From an uncultured Dehalococcoidia bacterium (lineage in GTDB: Bacteria; Chloroflexota; Dehalococcoidia; Lucifugimonadales; UBA3495), in the NCBI GenBank assembly GCA_951813535.1, contig OX638345.1:2601158-2665157 (forward strand): a stretch of DNA of 64,000 nucleotides, given 5' to 3'. Numbering within the stretch: the stretch's first letter is position 1; each line of letters starts with the position of its first letter. Positions 17,194 through 24,509 of this stretch are shown in pieces. Below the pieces are notes generated by a model. The model did not search any database. It was not told the DNA's origin and saw only the letters and a program-made list of their open reading frames with translations. The translations under genes and the position numbers were made by a program.

Positions 17194-18600
17194 ATGCAAA
17201 CACCAAAACCGTTAACGGTCGACGATATTCATTCGCAACTGAACGAAACCGAAGTGCGGGAAATCATGGCCCCTCATACTGTCTCGGAGGCCCGGCAGGC
17301 GGTAACCGCGGTTCGCAACGCCGGACAAAGCCTGAGCATCGCGGGCGGCTTTCATGCCATGGGCGGCCAGCAATTCCTGTCCGGCGGGGCGCTGCTGGAT
17401 ACACGACATCTGCGCCGCATCGTCGCGTTGGACGCGGAGAGAGGCATTGTCACCGCCGAGGCGGGGATCCTGTGGTCGGACCTGGTAACCGGACTCTGCG
17501 AACTGCAGCAAGACTCTCCACGCCGCTGGAGCGTCGTGCAGAAGCAGACCGGGGCGGACCGCCTCAGCGTCGGCGGCGCCCTGGCGGCCAACGGCCACGG
17601 CCGCGGTCTCACCTATCGACCCATTGTTCAGGATGTGGACGCGTTCGAGATGATTGACGCCGACGGCAACCTGATTCGATGCGGCCGAGACCAGAACTCT
17701 GACCTTTTCGGCCTCATCATCGGGGGTTACGGGCTGTTCGGCGTGATAACCAGTGTCGACCTGCGCCTCATGCCAGCCCATCGGGTGCGACGGGTGGTGG
17801 AAGTCACCACTATCGACCGGCTGGAATCCCGTTTCAAAGAGCGGATCGCGGACGGTTTCACCTACGGCGATTTCCAGTACCGCACCGACGAGGACTCGCC
17901 CGGGTTCTTGAGAGACGGCGTCCTGTCCTGCTATCAGCCGATTGGCGATAAGGAGGCCGAAACTACAACGCGGCCGCAAAACATGCTCACCGAGGCCGCC
18001 TGGCGGCAACTGCTCTATTGGTCCCATGCCGACAAGGCCCGCGCTTTCGACGAATATGCCGGCTTCTACCGGAGCACCGACGGACAGACCTACGACAGCG
18101 ACACCTTCCAGCTGAGCCAGTACATCGACCATTATCACCACGAACTCGACCAACGGCTTGGGCGCGGCGTCCCGGGCTCCGAGACGATTGCCGAGCTGTA
18201 CGTGCCGTTGCCGGATTCGCCCGGATTCATGGCAGCGGCGGCCTCTGAATTGCGGCGTCGGGAAGCCAATGTCATATACGGCACGATACGCCTCATCGAG
18301 CGCGACGACGAAACAGTCCTGAACTGGGCCAGGCAGCCCTATGCGTGCATCGTCGTCAATCTTCACGTGGACCACGATCCGTCCGGTATCCGGCGCGTGG
18401 GCGACACGCTGCGGGCCCTCATCGACCTGGCAATCGACCGCGACGGCAGCTATTTCCTCACCTACAATAAATTTGCTACTCCCGACCAGTTGGCCGCGTG
18501 CTATCCGCGGTTTGCGGAGTTCGTGTCCTGCAAGAAGCGATACGATCCGTACGGCGTGTTTTCCAGCGACTGGTTCCGGACGTATGCCGGGGAGAATTGA
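17194..18600 (+). CDS. FAD-binding oxidoreductase (VAO/PCMH type)
   Basis: 468 aa from ATG 17194 (QTPKPLTVDDIHSQLNETEV), preceded by GAAGGAAGA. The longer upstream frame overlaps the divergent CoA-transferase and is rejected. The PCMH-type FAD domain covers residues about 25-200, with SIAGGFHAMGGQQFLSGGA as the pyrophosphate loop, VTAEAGILWSDLV, and DRLSVGGALAANGHGRG; a GGYGLFGVITSVDLRLMP segment ends the domain. The C-terminal domain ends KKRYDPYGVFSSDWFR, as in related sugar or lignan oxidases. No histidine or cysteine for covalent FAD linkage is evident in the usual loop. Its stop overlaps the next start (TGATG), so it probably passes electrons to, or is expressed with, the membrane protein pair downstream. 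Confidence 0.85.
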   Translation: MQTPKPLTVDDIHSQLNETEVREIMAPHTVSEARQAVTAVRNAGQSLSIAGGFHAMGGQQFLSGGALLDTRHLRRIVALDAERGIVTAEAGILWSDLVTGLCELQQDSPRRWSVVQKQTGADRLSVGGALAANGHGRGLTYRPIVQDVDAFEMIDADGNLIRCGRDQNSDLFGLIIGGYGLFGVITSVDLRLMPAHRVRRVVEVTTIDRLESRFKERIADGFTYGDFQYRTDEDSPGFLRDGVLSCYQPIGDKEAETTTRPQNMLTEAAWRQLLYWSHADKARAFDEYAGFYRSTDGQTYDSDTFQLSQYIDHYHHELDQRLGRGVPGSETIAELYVPLPDSPGFMAAAASELRRREANVIYGTIRLIERDDETVLNWARQPYACIVVNLHVDHDPSGIRRVGDTLRALIDLAIDRDGSYFLTYNKFATPDQLAACYPRFAEFVSCKKRYDPYGVFSSDWFRTYAGEN

Positions 18601-19052
18601 TGCAAGCGACCACTCGCACCGAGCTGTGGTCCGTCGTCGCGGTCGCAGCGCTATCAGTTGCGTTCCTGGTCCGGGTGGCGGCACAGGCCGTACAGCGGTG
18701 GTACCCACAAGGATTTCTGCCCCCGTTCGACGCCTGGCAAGGCAGCGGTATGCCGTACCCGGCGCTGCTGGCGTGCCAGGTTGTGATCCTCGCCTTGTTG
18801 GCCGTGGCAATTTGCAGCATGGTGCATCGGGGGCGGTTGTTGAGCGCAAAGGGCAGCCGGTACGTGATTTTCATCGGATGCGCGTATTTCGCGCTTATGC
18901 TGGCGCGCTTGGCGCTCGGCTTGACCGTCCTCGGTGACTCTGCCTGGTTTACGGCCTGGATATCCGCGCTTCTGCACCTGGACCTGGCGGTCGTTGTCAT
19001 CCTTTGGGGCCGGGACCAGCATCGCCTCGCCCGAACCGCCAACACCCGATAA
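18600..19052 (+). CDS. Four-helix integral membrane protein
   Basis: 150 aa with four hydrophobic segments at residues about 10-28, 50-72, 85-105 and 115-135. The ATG at 18600 overlaps the previous stop (TGATG) and has a GGGGAGA site inside the upstream gene. A WYPQGFLPPFDAWQGS stretch lies between helices 1 and 2. Few histidines are available for heme (one in ICSMVHRG and one in ALLHLDLAV), so cytochrome function is uncertain. It lies between an FAD oxidase and a membrane-anchored molybdoenzyme with 3-base spacing, suggesting a membrane anchor or quinone-reacting subunit in one redox complex. I do not recognise the family. Confidence 0.72.
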   Translation: MQATTRTELWSVVAVAALSVAFLVRVAAQAVQRWYPQGFLPPFDAWQGSGMPYPALLACQVVILALLAVAICSMVHRGRLLSAKGSRYVIFIGCAYFALMLARLALGLTVLGDSAWFTAWISALLHLDLAVVVILWGRDQHRLARTANTR

Positions 19053-19055
19053 GCG

Positions 19056-20087
19056 ATGCGTTTTCCGTGGGCCAACATCGCGCTCATCGTCCTGGTCATC
19101 GCTGAGTTGCTGACCGGATACCTCGGCCTGACCCATTCCAATGCTGAGTGGATCGGCGCGATGCACCTGCACCGGATTTTCGGGTTCGCCATCCTGGCGC
19201 TCTTCGTATGGAAGTCCCGCAACATCCTCGGCTCACTAACAACTCGAAGCAACTGGCGCCGCTCGCTGAACTCCATGCTGGGGTCGATCGTTCTCTTGCT
19301 CGGCCTCCTGATCGTACTTGGCCTGGGACTGGCGTGGAGCCACCTCGGCGCCTACAGCTGGCTGGGTTTCTCCGGAACGACCATCCACATGAACCTGGCG
19401 TGGATGCTGATTCCCTTGCTGCTTTGGCATTCGTTCCGGCACCGGATCAGCCTGCGCTCGCGTTATCTGGTTGACCGCCGTCACGTACTCCGGGTGGTCG
19501 GCCTGGCCATGGCCGGGTTCCTGGCCTGGAGGACCGCGGAGTTGGCCGGGGTCTTGGCAACCGGTCCGGGCGCCGGCCGTCGGTTCACGGGCTCCTACCC
19601 CGAAAACGGTTCCGATTTCCCGGTCACCATGTGGCTGAATGACCGAGTGCCCGCCATCGACGCTTCGACCTGGAACCTCCGGGTCGAAGGCCATGTGGAA
19701 GCGCCGTATCGCATGGGACTTGGGGACCTCCAGGCGTGGGAAGAAAAACTCACCGCGACCCTTGACTGCACCGGCGGATGGCACACCACTCGGGAGTGGG
19801 AGGGCATACCGGTCGCCCATCTGCTGGCGCAAGCCAAACCCAAACCCGGAGCCGGCAGTATCACCATCCGATCGCGCACCGGATACTTCCGCAGGTATTC
19901 ACTGGCCGAAGCCAATCGCGCGCTGCTGGCCACCCGCGTGGGCGGCGAGCCGCTCTCCGCTGGACACGGTTTCCCGGCGCGAATGGTCGAGCCGCACAAG
20001 CGCGGCTACGATTGGGTGAAGTGGGTTGATTCGATCACGGTCAACCAGACGGGCAAGCTGTGGCAACCGCCACTGCCGCTTACCTGA
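19056..20087 (+). CDS. Membrane-anchored sulfite-oxidase-fold molybdenum oxidoreductase
   Basis: 343 aa with two parts. Residues about 1-165 contain four or five membrane helices with histidines suited to heme (AMHLHRIFGF, TTIHMNLAWM, LLLWHSFRHR), resembling a b561/NapC-like or ferric-reductase-like anchor. Residues about 185-340 are an oxidoreductase molybdopterin-binding domain, with WNLRVEGHVEAPYRMGLGDL, the Mo ligand Cys238 in ATLDCTGGWHTTREWEGIPV, and the C-terminal FPARMVEPHKRGYDWVKW. Substrate could be sulfite, a sulfoxide or another oxidised compound. Fusion of the anchor and catalytic domain in one chain is less common than the separate MsrP/MsrQ pair. It closes the three-gene operon begun by the FAD oxidase. 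Confidence 0.85.
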   Translation: MRFPWANIALIVLVIAELLTGYLGLTHSNAEWIGAMHLHRIFGFAILALFVWKSRNILGSLTTRSNWRRSLNSMLGSIVLLLGLLIVLGLGLAWSHLGAYSWLGFSGTTIHMNLAWMLIPLLLWHSFRHRISLRSRYLVDRRHVLRVVGLAMAGFLAWRTAELAGVLATGPGAGRRFTGSYPENGSDFPVTMWLNDRVPAIDASTWNLRVEGHVEAPYRMGLGDLQAWEEKLTATLDCTGGWHTTREWEGIPVAHLLAQAKPKPGAGSITIRSRTGYFRRYSLAEANRALLATRVGGEPLSAGHGFPARMVEPHKRGYDWVKWVDSITVNQTGKLWQPPLPLT

Positions 20088-20164
20088 ACGCGTCGTTGCA
20101 CCTCGCCGAAGTGCGCCGGGTCGCCGCGCATCCCGCCGATGCAAGGTGCGTCTGCTTCTCAGGG

Positions 20165-20194
20165 TTGGGACGGGAGCGGGGGCTGTGCTAAAAT
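20165..20194 (+). promoter_or_regulatory. Sigma70-type extended -10 promoter
   Basis: TTGGGA, an 18-base spacer, and TAAAAT preceded by TGC (extended -10), 35 bases before ATG 20229. Confidence 0.5.
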
Positions 20195-20228
20195 CGGGCC
20201 GCAAGTACTACCAGCAGCGAGGCGACTT

Positions 20229-22493
20229 ATGACCAACATCGTGCTCTCAAACACCAACTATAATGTCGTCGGCACGCGGCCTGTTCGCCACGACGGCGCC
20301 GACAAGGTAACCGGGCGGGCCAAATACGGCGCGGACTTCGAGATGAGCGGGATGCTCTTCGGCAAAGTGCTGCGCAGTCCCCACGCCCACGCGAGAATTA
20401 AGTCCATCGACACCTCGGCCGCTGAGGCGCTCTCCGGCGTCCGCAGCGTTGTGACGGGCGCCGACTTGCCCATCGCCGGCAAGGAGAACCCGCCAATGTC
20501 GGCGCGCGCGGCCAGCAACAACATTTTGGCTGCCGACAAAGCCCTGTTCCGCGGGCACCCCATCGCGGCCGTTGCTGCCGACTCCGCACACGTCGCCGAA
20601 GAGGCGGTCAACCTCATCAAGATCGAGTACGAGATCCTGAAGGCCAGCACCAATGTCCTGGACGCCATGAAGGACGACGCCGATCTGCTCCACGAGGACA
20701 TGACCACCACCGAGTTCGGAGAGGAAAGCGACAAGCACAGCAACGTCTCCAACCGTTTCGTTTACGAACAAGGCGACGTGGAAGCTGCCTTCGCCGGGGC
20801 CGACTTCGTCATCGAGCGGGAATTCAACACGCGCACCGTGCATCAGGGCTACATCGAGCCGCAGAACGCCTCCGCGTTCTGGAATGCGGACGGGTACCTC
20901 ACGGTATGGACCAGCACACAGGGCGCATTCGTCGCGCGCGACGCCTTGTCAGGCGTGCTCGATCTGCCAGTGTCCCGCATCAAGGTCGTGCCCATGGAGA
21001 TCGGCGGCGGATTCGGCGGAAAAATCCCGCTGTACCTGGAGCCGGTGGCGGCGCTGCTTTCGAAGAAGACCGGCCGTCCCGTCAAAATGCAGATGAGCCG
21101 CACCGAGACTTTCGAGGCAACCGGCCCCACCGCCGGCGCGTACGTCAAGATCAAGATGGGCGCCAAGAACGACGGCACGCTCGTCGCTGCCGACGCGGTG
21201 CTGATGTACGAAGCCGGGGCATTTCCCGGATCCTCGCCGGTGACCGCCGGCGCCCAATGCGTCTTCGCCCCCTACGCCCTGGAAAACCAGCGAGTTGAAG
21301 GCTACGACGTGGTCACCAACAAACCACGCTCCTTCGCCTACCGCGCTCCGGGAGCCCCAATCTCCGCCTTCGGTGGTGAGCAGGTGGTGGACGAACTGGC
21401 CGCCAAATGCGGCATGGACCCGCTGGAGTTTCGCCTGAAGAACGCCAGCAAGGAGGGCAACCGGAGGGTCGACGGGCCCCAGTTCCGCGTCATCGGCAAC
21501 ATCGAAACCCTCGAAGCGGCCAAAGACACCGACCACTACAAGTCCGAGCTCTCCGGCCCCAACCGCGGTCGCGGAGTAGCGAGCGGATACTGGATGAACA
21601 TTGGGTTGGCCTCCAGCGCCAGCATCAGCGTCAATGCCGATGGCACCATCGGTCTGGTGGAGGGATCCACCGACATTGGCGGCTCCCGGGCGTCCATCGC
21701 CATGCAGGCTGCCGAGGTGCTTGGGATACCCGCCGAAGACGTCCGGCCCAGTGTCGGCGACACGGACGCGGTGGGTTACACCTTCCTGACCGGCGGCAGC
21801 CGCACGACCTTCGCCACCGGCTGGGCGGCCTACGAGTGCGCCGAGGAAATCAAGCGCAAGATGATCGATCGCGCCGGCCAGATCTGGGAAAAGGACTCTT
21901 CGGAGATTGACCTGGCCGACGGCATCTTCAAGCACAACTCCGACGAGGACCTGCAAATGTCCTTCAAGGAACTGTCCTCGCAACTGGCGCGGACCGGCGG
22001 CCCCATTTCCGCGCAAGTCAGCGTGAGCCCTGGCGGCGAAGGAGGAGCCTTCGGCACCCACCTGGTGGACGTCGAAGTCGACCCCGACACCGGCAAGGTA
22101 GAAGTCCTGCGGTACACCGTGGTGCAGGACGCCGGAAAGGCCATCCACCCCAGCTACGTCGAAGGCCAGATGCAGGGCGGCGCGGTGCAGGGAATCGGCT
22201 GGGCGCTCAACGAAGAGTACTTCATGAACGACTCCGGCGACATGGTGAACTCCAGCTTCCTGGACTACCGGATGCCGACCAGCCTCGACCTGCCCATGAT
22301 CGATACGGTCATCGTGGAGAAGGCCAACCCGGGACACCCCTACGGTGTGCGTGGCGTGGGCGAGGTGCCGATCGTTCCTCCCATGGCCGCCGTGGCCAAT
22401 GCCATTCACGACGCAATCGGTGTTCGCATGGACAACCTGCCCATGTCCCCCGGTGCGATCCTGGAACGGCTCTGGGACACCAACGGCGGCTAA
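20229..22493 (+). CDS. Xanthine dehydrogenase/CoxL-family molybdenum subunit (orphan)
   Basis: 754 aa from ATG 20229 (TNIVLSNTNYNVVGTRPVR). Family features: RPVRHDGADKVTGRAKYGAD, LRSPHAHARIKSIDTSAAEA, the MEIGGGFGGKIPLYLEPVAA Moco segment, and VRGVGEVPIVPPMAAVANAI carrying the base-catalyst glutamate. It lacks the CODH form-I active-site loop (AYRCSFR); it reads FAYRAPGAPISAF instead, so CO oxidation is unlikely. Large subunits normally need FeS (CoxS) and FAD (CoxM) partners, but none is next to it. A related subunit lies at 35955-38246. It is followed by a CMD-family and a barrel protein that may share its pathway. Probable reaction: hydroxylation of a heterocycle or aldehyde. Confidence 0.9.
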   Translation: MTNIVLSNTNYNVVGTRPVRHDGADKVTGRAKYGADFEMSGMLFGKVLRSPHAHARIKSIDTSAAEALSGVRSVVTGADLPIAGKENPPMSARAASNNILAADKALFRGHPIAAVAADSAHVAEEAVNLIKIEYEILKASTNVLDAMKDDADLLHEDMTTTEFGEESDKHSNVSNRFVYEQGDVEAAFAGADFVIEREFNTRTVHQGYIEPQNASAFWNADGYLTVWTSTQGAFVARDALSGVLDLPVSRIKVVPMEIGGGFGGKIPLYLEPVAALLSKKTGRPVKMQMSRTETFEATGPTAGAYVKIKMGAKNDGTLVAADAVLMYEAGAFPGSSPVTAGAQCVFAPYALENQRVEGYDVVTNKPRSFAYRAPGAPISAFGGEQVVDELAAKCGMDPLEFRLKNASKEGNRRVDGPQFRVIGNIETLEAAKDTDHYKSELSGPNRGRGVASGYWMNIGLASSASISVNADGTIGLVEGSTDIGGSRASIAMQAAEVLGIPAEDVRPSVGDTDAVGYTFLTGGSRTTFATGWAAYECAEEIKRKMIDRAGQIWEKDSSEIDLADGIFKHNSDEDLQMSFKELSSQLARTGGPISAQVSVSPGGEGGAFGTHLVDVEVDPDTGKVEVLRYTVVQDAGKAIHPSYVEGQMQGGAVQGIGWALNEEYFMNDSGDMVNSSFLDYRMPTSLDLPMIDTVIVEKANPGHPYGVRGVGEVPIVPPMAAVANAIHDAIGVRMDNLPMSPGAILERLWDTNGG

Positions 22494-22586
22494 CTTGCAC
22501 GGACACGACCAGGTCATTCACCCGGCGGCGGTTGCCAATCGCCGCCGGTATTCGTAAGCAACAAGCCCATCAGGAGGCCACGAACC

Positions 22587-23135
22587 ATGGCTCGCGTACC
22601 CTTCGCCACCAGGGAAACAATGGACGCCGCCGGACAGGCGGTCTGGGATGAAATCGAGACCTCACGCGGTGGGGTGCAGCGCAACTACGCTGCGATCCTG
22701 AACAACCCGCAAGCGGCGAGCAATTTCGCCCATCTGGGCGGTTACGTCCGCTTCCAGACGCCGCTGGACCCACGGGTCAAGGCAGTCGCCGTGCTGACCG
22801 CTGCCCGCGAGGCCTCCGGCCACTACGTCTGGACAGTGAACCAACCCGCCGCGCGCAACGCCGGCCTGACCGACGCCGAAATCTCGGCCATCCACGAATA
22901 CCGCGCCCCCAACGGCCTCGCCGGCGACGATGCCGCAGTATCCGGTTTTGTGATCGAACTGCTGCGCCAGCACCGCATATCCGACGCCACTTTCGCCGCG
23001 GTCCAAGGCATCATCGGCGACGCCGGCATCGTCGACCTGCTGGTCGTAGTTTCCTACTACCACGGCCTCGCCCACACGCTCCAGGCCCTGGCCGTGGAAC
23101 TACCCGACGGCACCGCTGACGCGCTGACCTATTGA
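22587..23135 (+). CDS. Carboxymuconolactone decarboxylase (CMD)-family protein
   Basis: 182 aa, all-helical. It has the CMD core VKAVAVLTAAREASGHYVWT followed by HxxxAxxAGL-like NQPAARNAGLTDAEISAI. There is no CxxC, so it is not an AhpD-type peroxidase; it belongs with gamma-carboxymuconolactone decarboxylase-like proteins. ATG 22587 follows an AGGAGG site (22571-22576). A paralogue with a similar start (MAR, then SSRGSVRGPYGVLLHSP versus TSRGGVQRNYAAILNNP) is encoded at 62267-62812. Position after the molybdenum subunit suggests a shared catabolic route; the actual reaction is unknown. Confidence 0.82.
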   Translation: MARVPFATRETMDAAGQAVWDEIETSRGGVQRNYAAILNNPQAASNFAHLGGYVRFQTPLDPRVKAVAVLTAAREASGHYVWTVNQPAARNAGLTDAEISAIHEYRAPNGLAGDDAAVSGFVIELLRQHRISDATFAAVQGIIGDAGIVDLLVVVSYYHGLAHTLQALAVELPDGTADALTY

Positions 23136-23175
23136 TTTGACGCGCTTCACTAATCTGGAACACGGAGGTCACAAA

Positions 23176-23832
23176 ATGCCAGCCGATTACGCGTACTTCG
23201 TCCAGATGGACATTCCCGCTGAGCACGAAGCCGACTTCAACCGCGTCTACGACACCGAGCACGCCAAATACCTGTGCCAGGCGCCCGGCGTCCACACCTG
23301 CAACCGGTACCAGCTGGAGTCCACCAACGCGGCGCAGTTCGCGCGCTATGCCGCCCTTTACGCCATCGACGCACCCGACGTTCCTTACTCGGAGGGCTGG
23401 CGCATCGAGGGCGAGAAGGGCGATTGGGCGACCAAGATTCGTCCGCACGCCACCAATCGCACCCACACCATGTTGAATCGCATCGCCGATGCCGGCGACG
23501 AGACCGCCGAGGCGCCCTACATCTTCGTGGTGCGCACCGACATCCCCGCCGACGTCGAGGACGAGTTCAATCACCTGTATAACACCGTCCACCTTCCCGG
23601 CCTGTGCGCGGTGGACGGGGTGCTGGGCGCCCGTCGGTATCGGGTGGAGGCCACCAACGCGGAGGGTTTCCCCAAGTACGTCGCCGCGTACCAGATCGAA
23701 AGCCCGTCGGTCCTCGAATCCGACCCGTGGAAAGCTGCGGCACAGGACGAATGGGCTGCCAAAATCAGCCACCAGTGCATCGGGCTGACCCGCGCCGTCA
23801 TGCGGCAAGTGGCTCGGCACCCGGCAGCCTGA
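23176..23832 (+). CDS. Tandem dimeric alpha-beta barrel (EthD/ABM-like) protein
   Basis: 218 aa from ATG 23176, with a GGAGGT site 7 bases upstream; the longer frame from 23137 is less likely. Two repeats: residues about 3-100 (AYFVQMDIPAEHEADFNRVY then TEHAKYL) and about 113-215 (YIFVVRTDIPADVEDEFNHL then YNTVHLPGL). The x-x-E/V-H pattern after the second helix matches EthD/ABM barrels. It is a homologue of the protein at 3658-4317. It follows the CMD-family gene by 40 bases. These barrels often act on aromatic or lactone intermediates, so a catabolic role is inferred. Confidence 0.75.
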   Translation: MPADYAYFVQMDIPAEHEADFNRVYDTEHAKYLCQAPGVHTCNRYQLESTNAAQFARYAALYAIDAPDVPYSEGWRIEGEKGDWATKIRPHATNRTHTMLNRIADAGDETAEAPYIFVVRTDIPADVEDEFNHLYNTVHLPGLCAVDGVLGARRYRVEATNAEGFPKYVAAYQIESPSVLESDPWKAAAQDEWAAKISHQCIGLTRAVMRQVARHPAA

Positions 23833-23837
23833 ACCCG

Positions 23838-24320
23838 GTGGCGACCGAGGTCACTATCCACACCGACGGCGCCTGCCTGGGCAACCCGGGTCCGGGCGGT
23901 TACGGCGTGATCCTGGACCACCGTGGCCGCCGCAAAGAACTCTCGGGTGGATATTCGCTGACCACCAACAATCGGATGGAACTCCTGGCGGCGATAGTCG
24001 GCCTGGAAACCCTGACCCGTCCCTGTCAGGTCACGCTCTACTCCGACTCCCGGTATGTGGTGGACGCCGTCTCCAAGGGATGGGCCGCCAAATGGCGCGA
24101 CAACGGCTGGATGCGCAACAAACGGGAGGCGGCGGTTAACCCTGACCTCTGGGCGCGCCTGCTGGATTTGCTGGAACGGTACCCCACAGACTTCAGGTGG
24201 GTGCGCGGGCACAGTGGCAACCCTGAGAACGAACGCTGCGACCAATTGGCGAGCACTGCCGCGCGAGAAGCCAGGCTTCCACCCGACCCTGGCTATCCAC
24301 CGGCAGATTGGCGTCGATAG
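23838..24320 (+). CDS. rnhA: Ribonuclease HI
   Basis: 160 aa from GTG 23838, 6 bases after the preceding stop; the longer frame from 23604 overlaps that gene. Catalytic residues can be placed with E. coli numbering: D10 in TIHTDGACLGNPGPGGYG, E48 in NNRMELLAA, D70 in YSDSRYVVDA, and the last aspartate in NPENERCDQLAS. It also has the KGWAAKWRDNGWMRNKREAA handle region. It degrades the RNA of RNA:DNA hybrids in the cytoplasm. Confidence 0.95.
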   Translation: MATEVTIHTDGACLGNPGPGGYGVILDHRGRRKELSGGYSLTTNNRMELLAAIVGLETLTRPCQVTLYSDSRYVVDAVSKGWAAKWRDNGWMRNKREAAVNPDLWARLLDLLERYPTDFRWVRGHSGNPENERCDQLASTAAREARLPPDPGYPPADWRR

Positions 24321-24327
24321 GCACTCT

Positions 24328-24362
24328 GACCGGCCCGGACGGACAAAAAGGAGCGGCCGGTC
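24328..24362 (+). terminator. Hairpin between rnhA and EF-G, weak terminator candidate
   Basis: GACCGGC and GCCGGTC can pair across a 21-base loop just after the rnhA stop. The long loop and absence of a T-run make a terminator only possible. Confidence 0.3.
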
Positions 24363-24436
24363 CAAAAGGAGGGAGTCGCTGGAGAGCGGCTCACTACCGG
24401 TCGCTGGGCTCCTATTTTATCCTTGTCATCGTTCGG

Positions 24437-24466
24437 TTGCAACGGGCAACACAATTTCGCTACAAT
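24437..24466 (+). promoter_or_regulatory. Sigma70 promoter for EF-G gene
   Basis: TTGCAA, 18-base spacer, TACAAT, about 44 bases upstream of ATG 24510. Confidence 0.6.
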
Positions 24467-24509
24467 CCGCTAATTGCAACCTGTTTCAGGAACACAAAGG
24501 GGAACCAAC

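Noticed and set aside
20229-22493. Assignment as aerobic carbon monoxide dehydrogenase
   Set aside because: The AYRCSFR active-site loop is absent and no CoxM/CoxS genes are adjacent.
20949-22517. 522-codon minus-strand frame
   Set aside because: Antisense to the molybdenum subunit gene.
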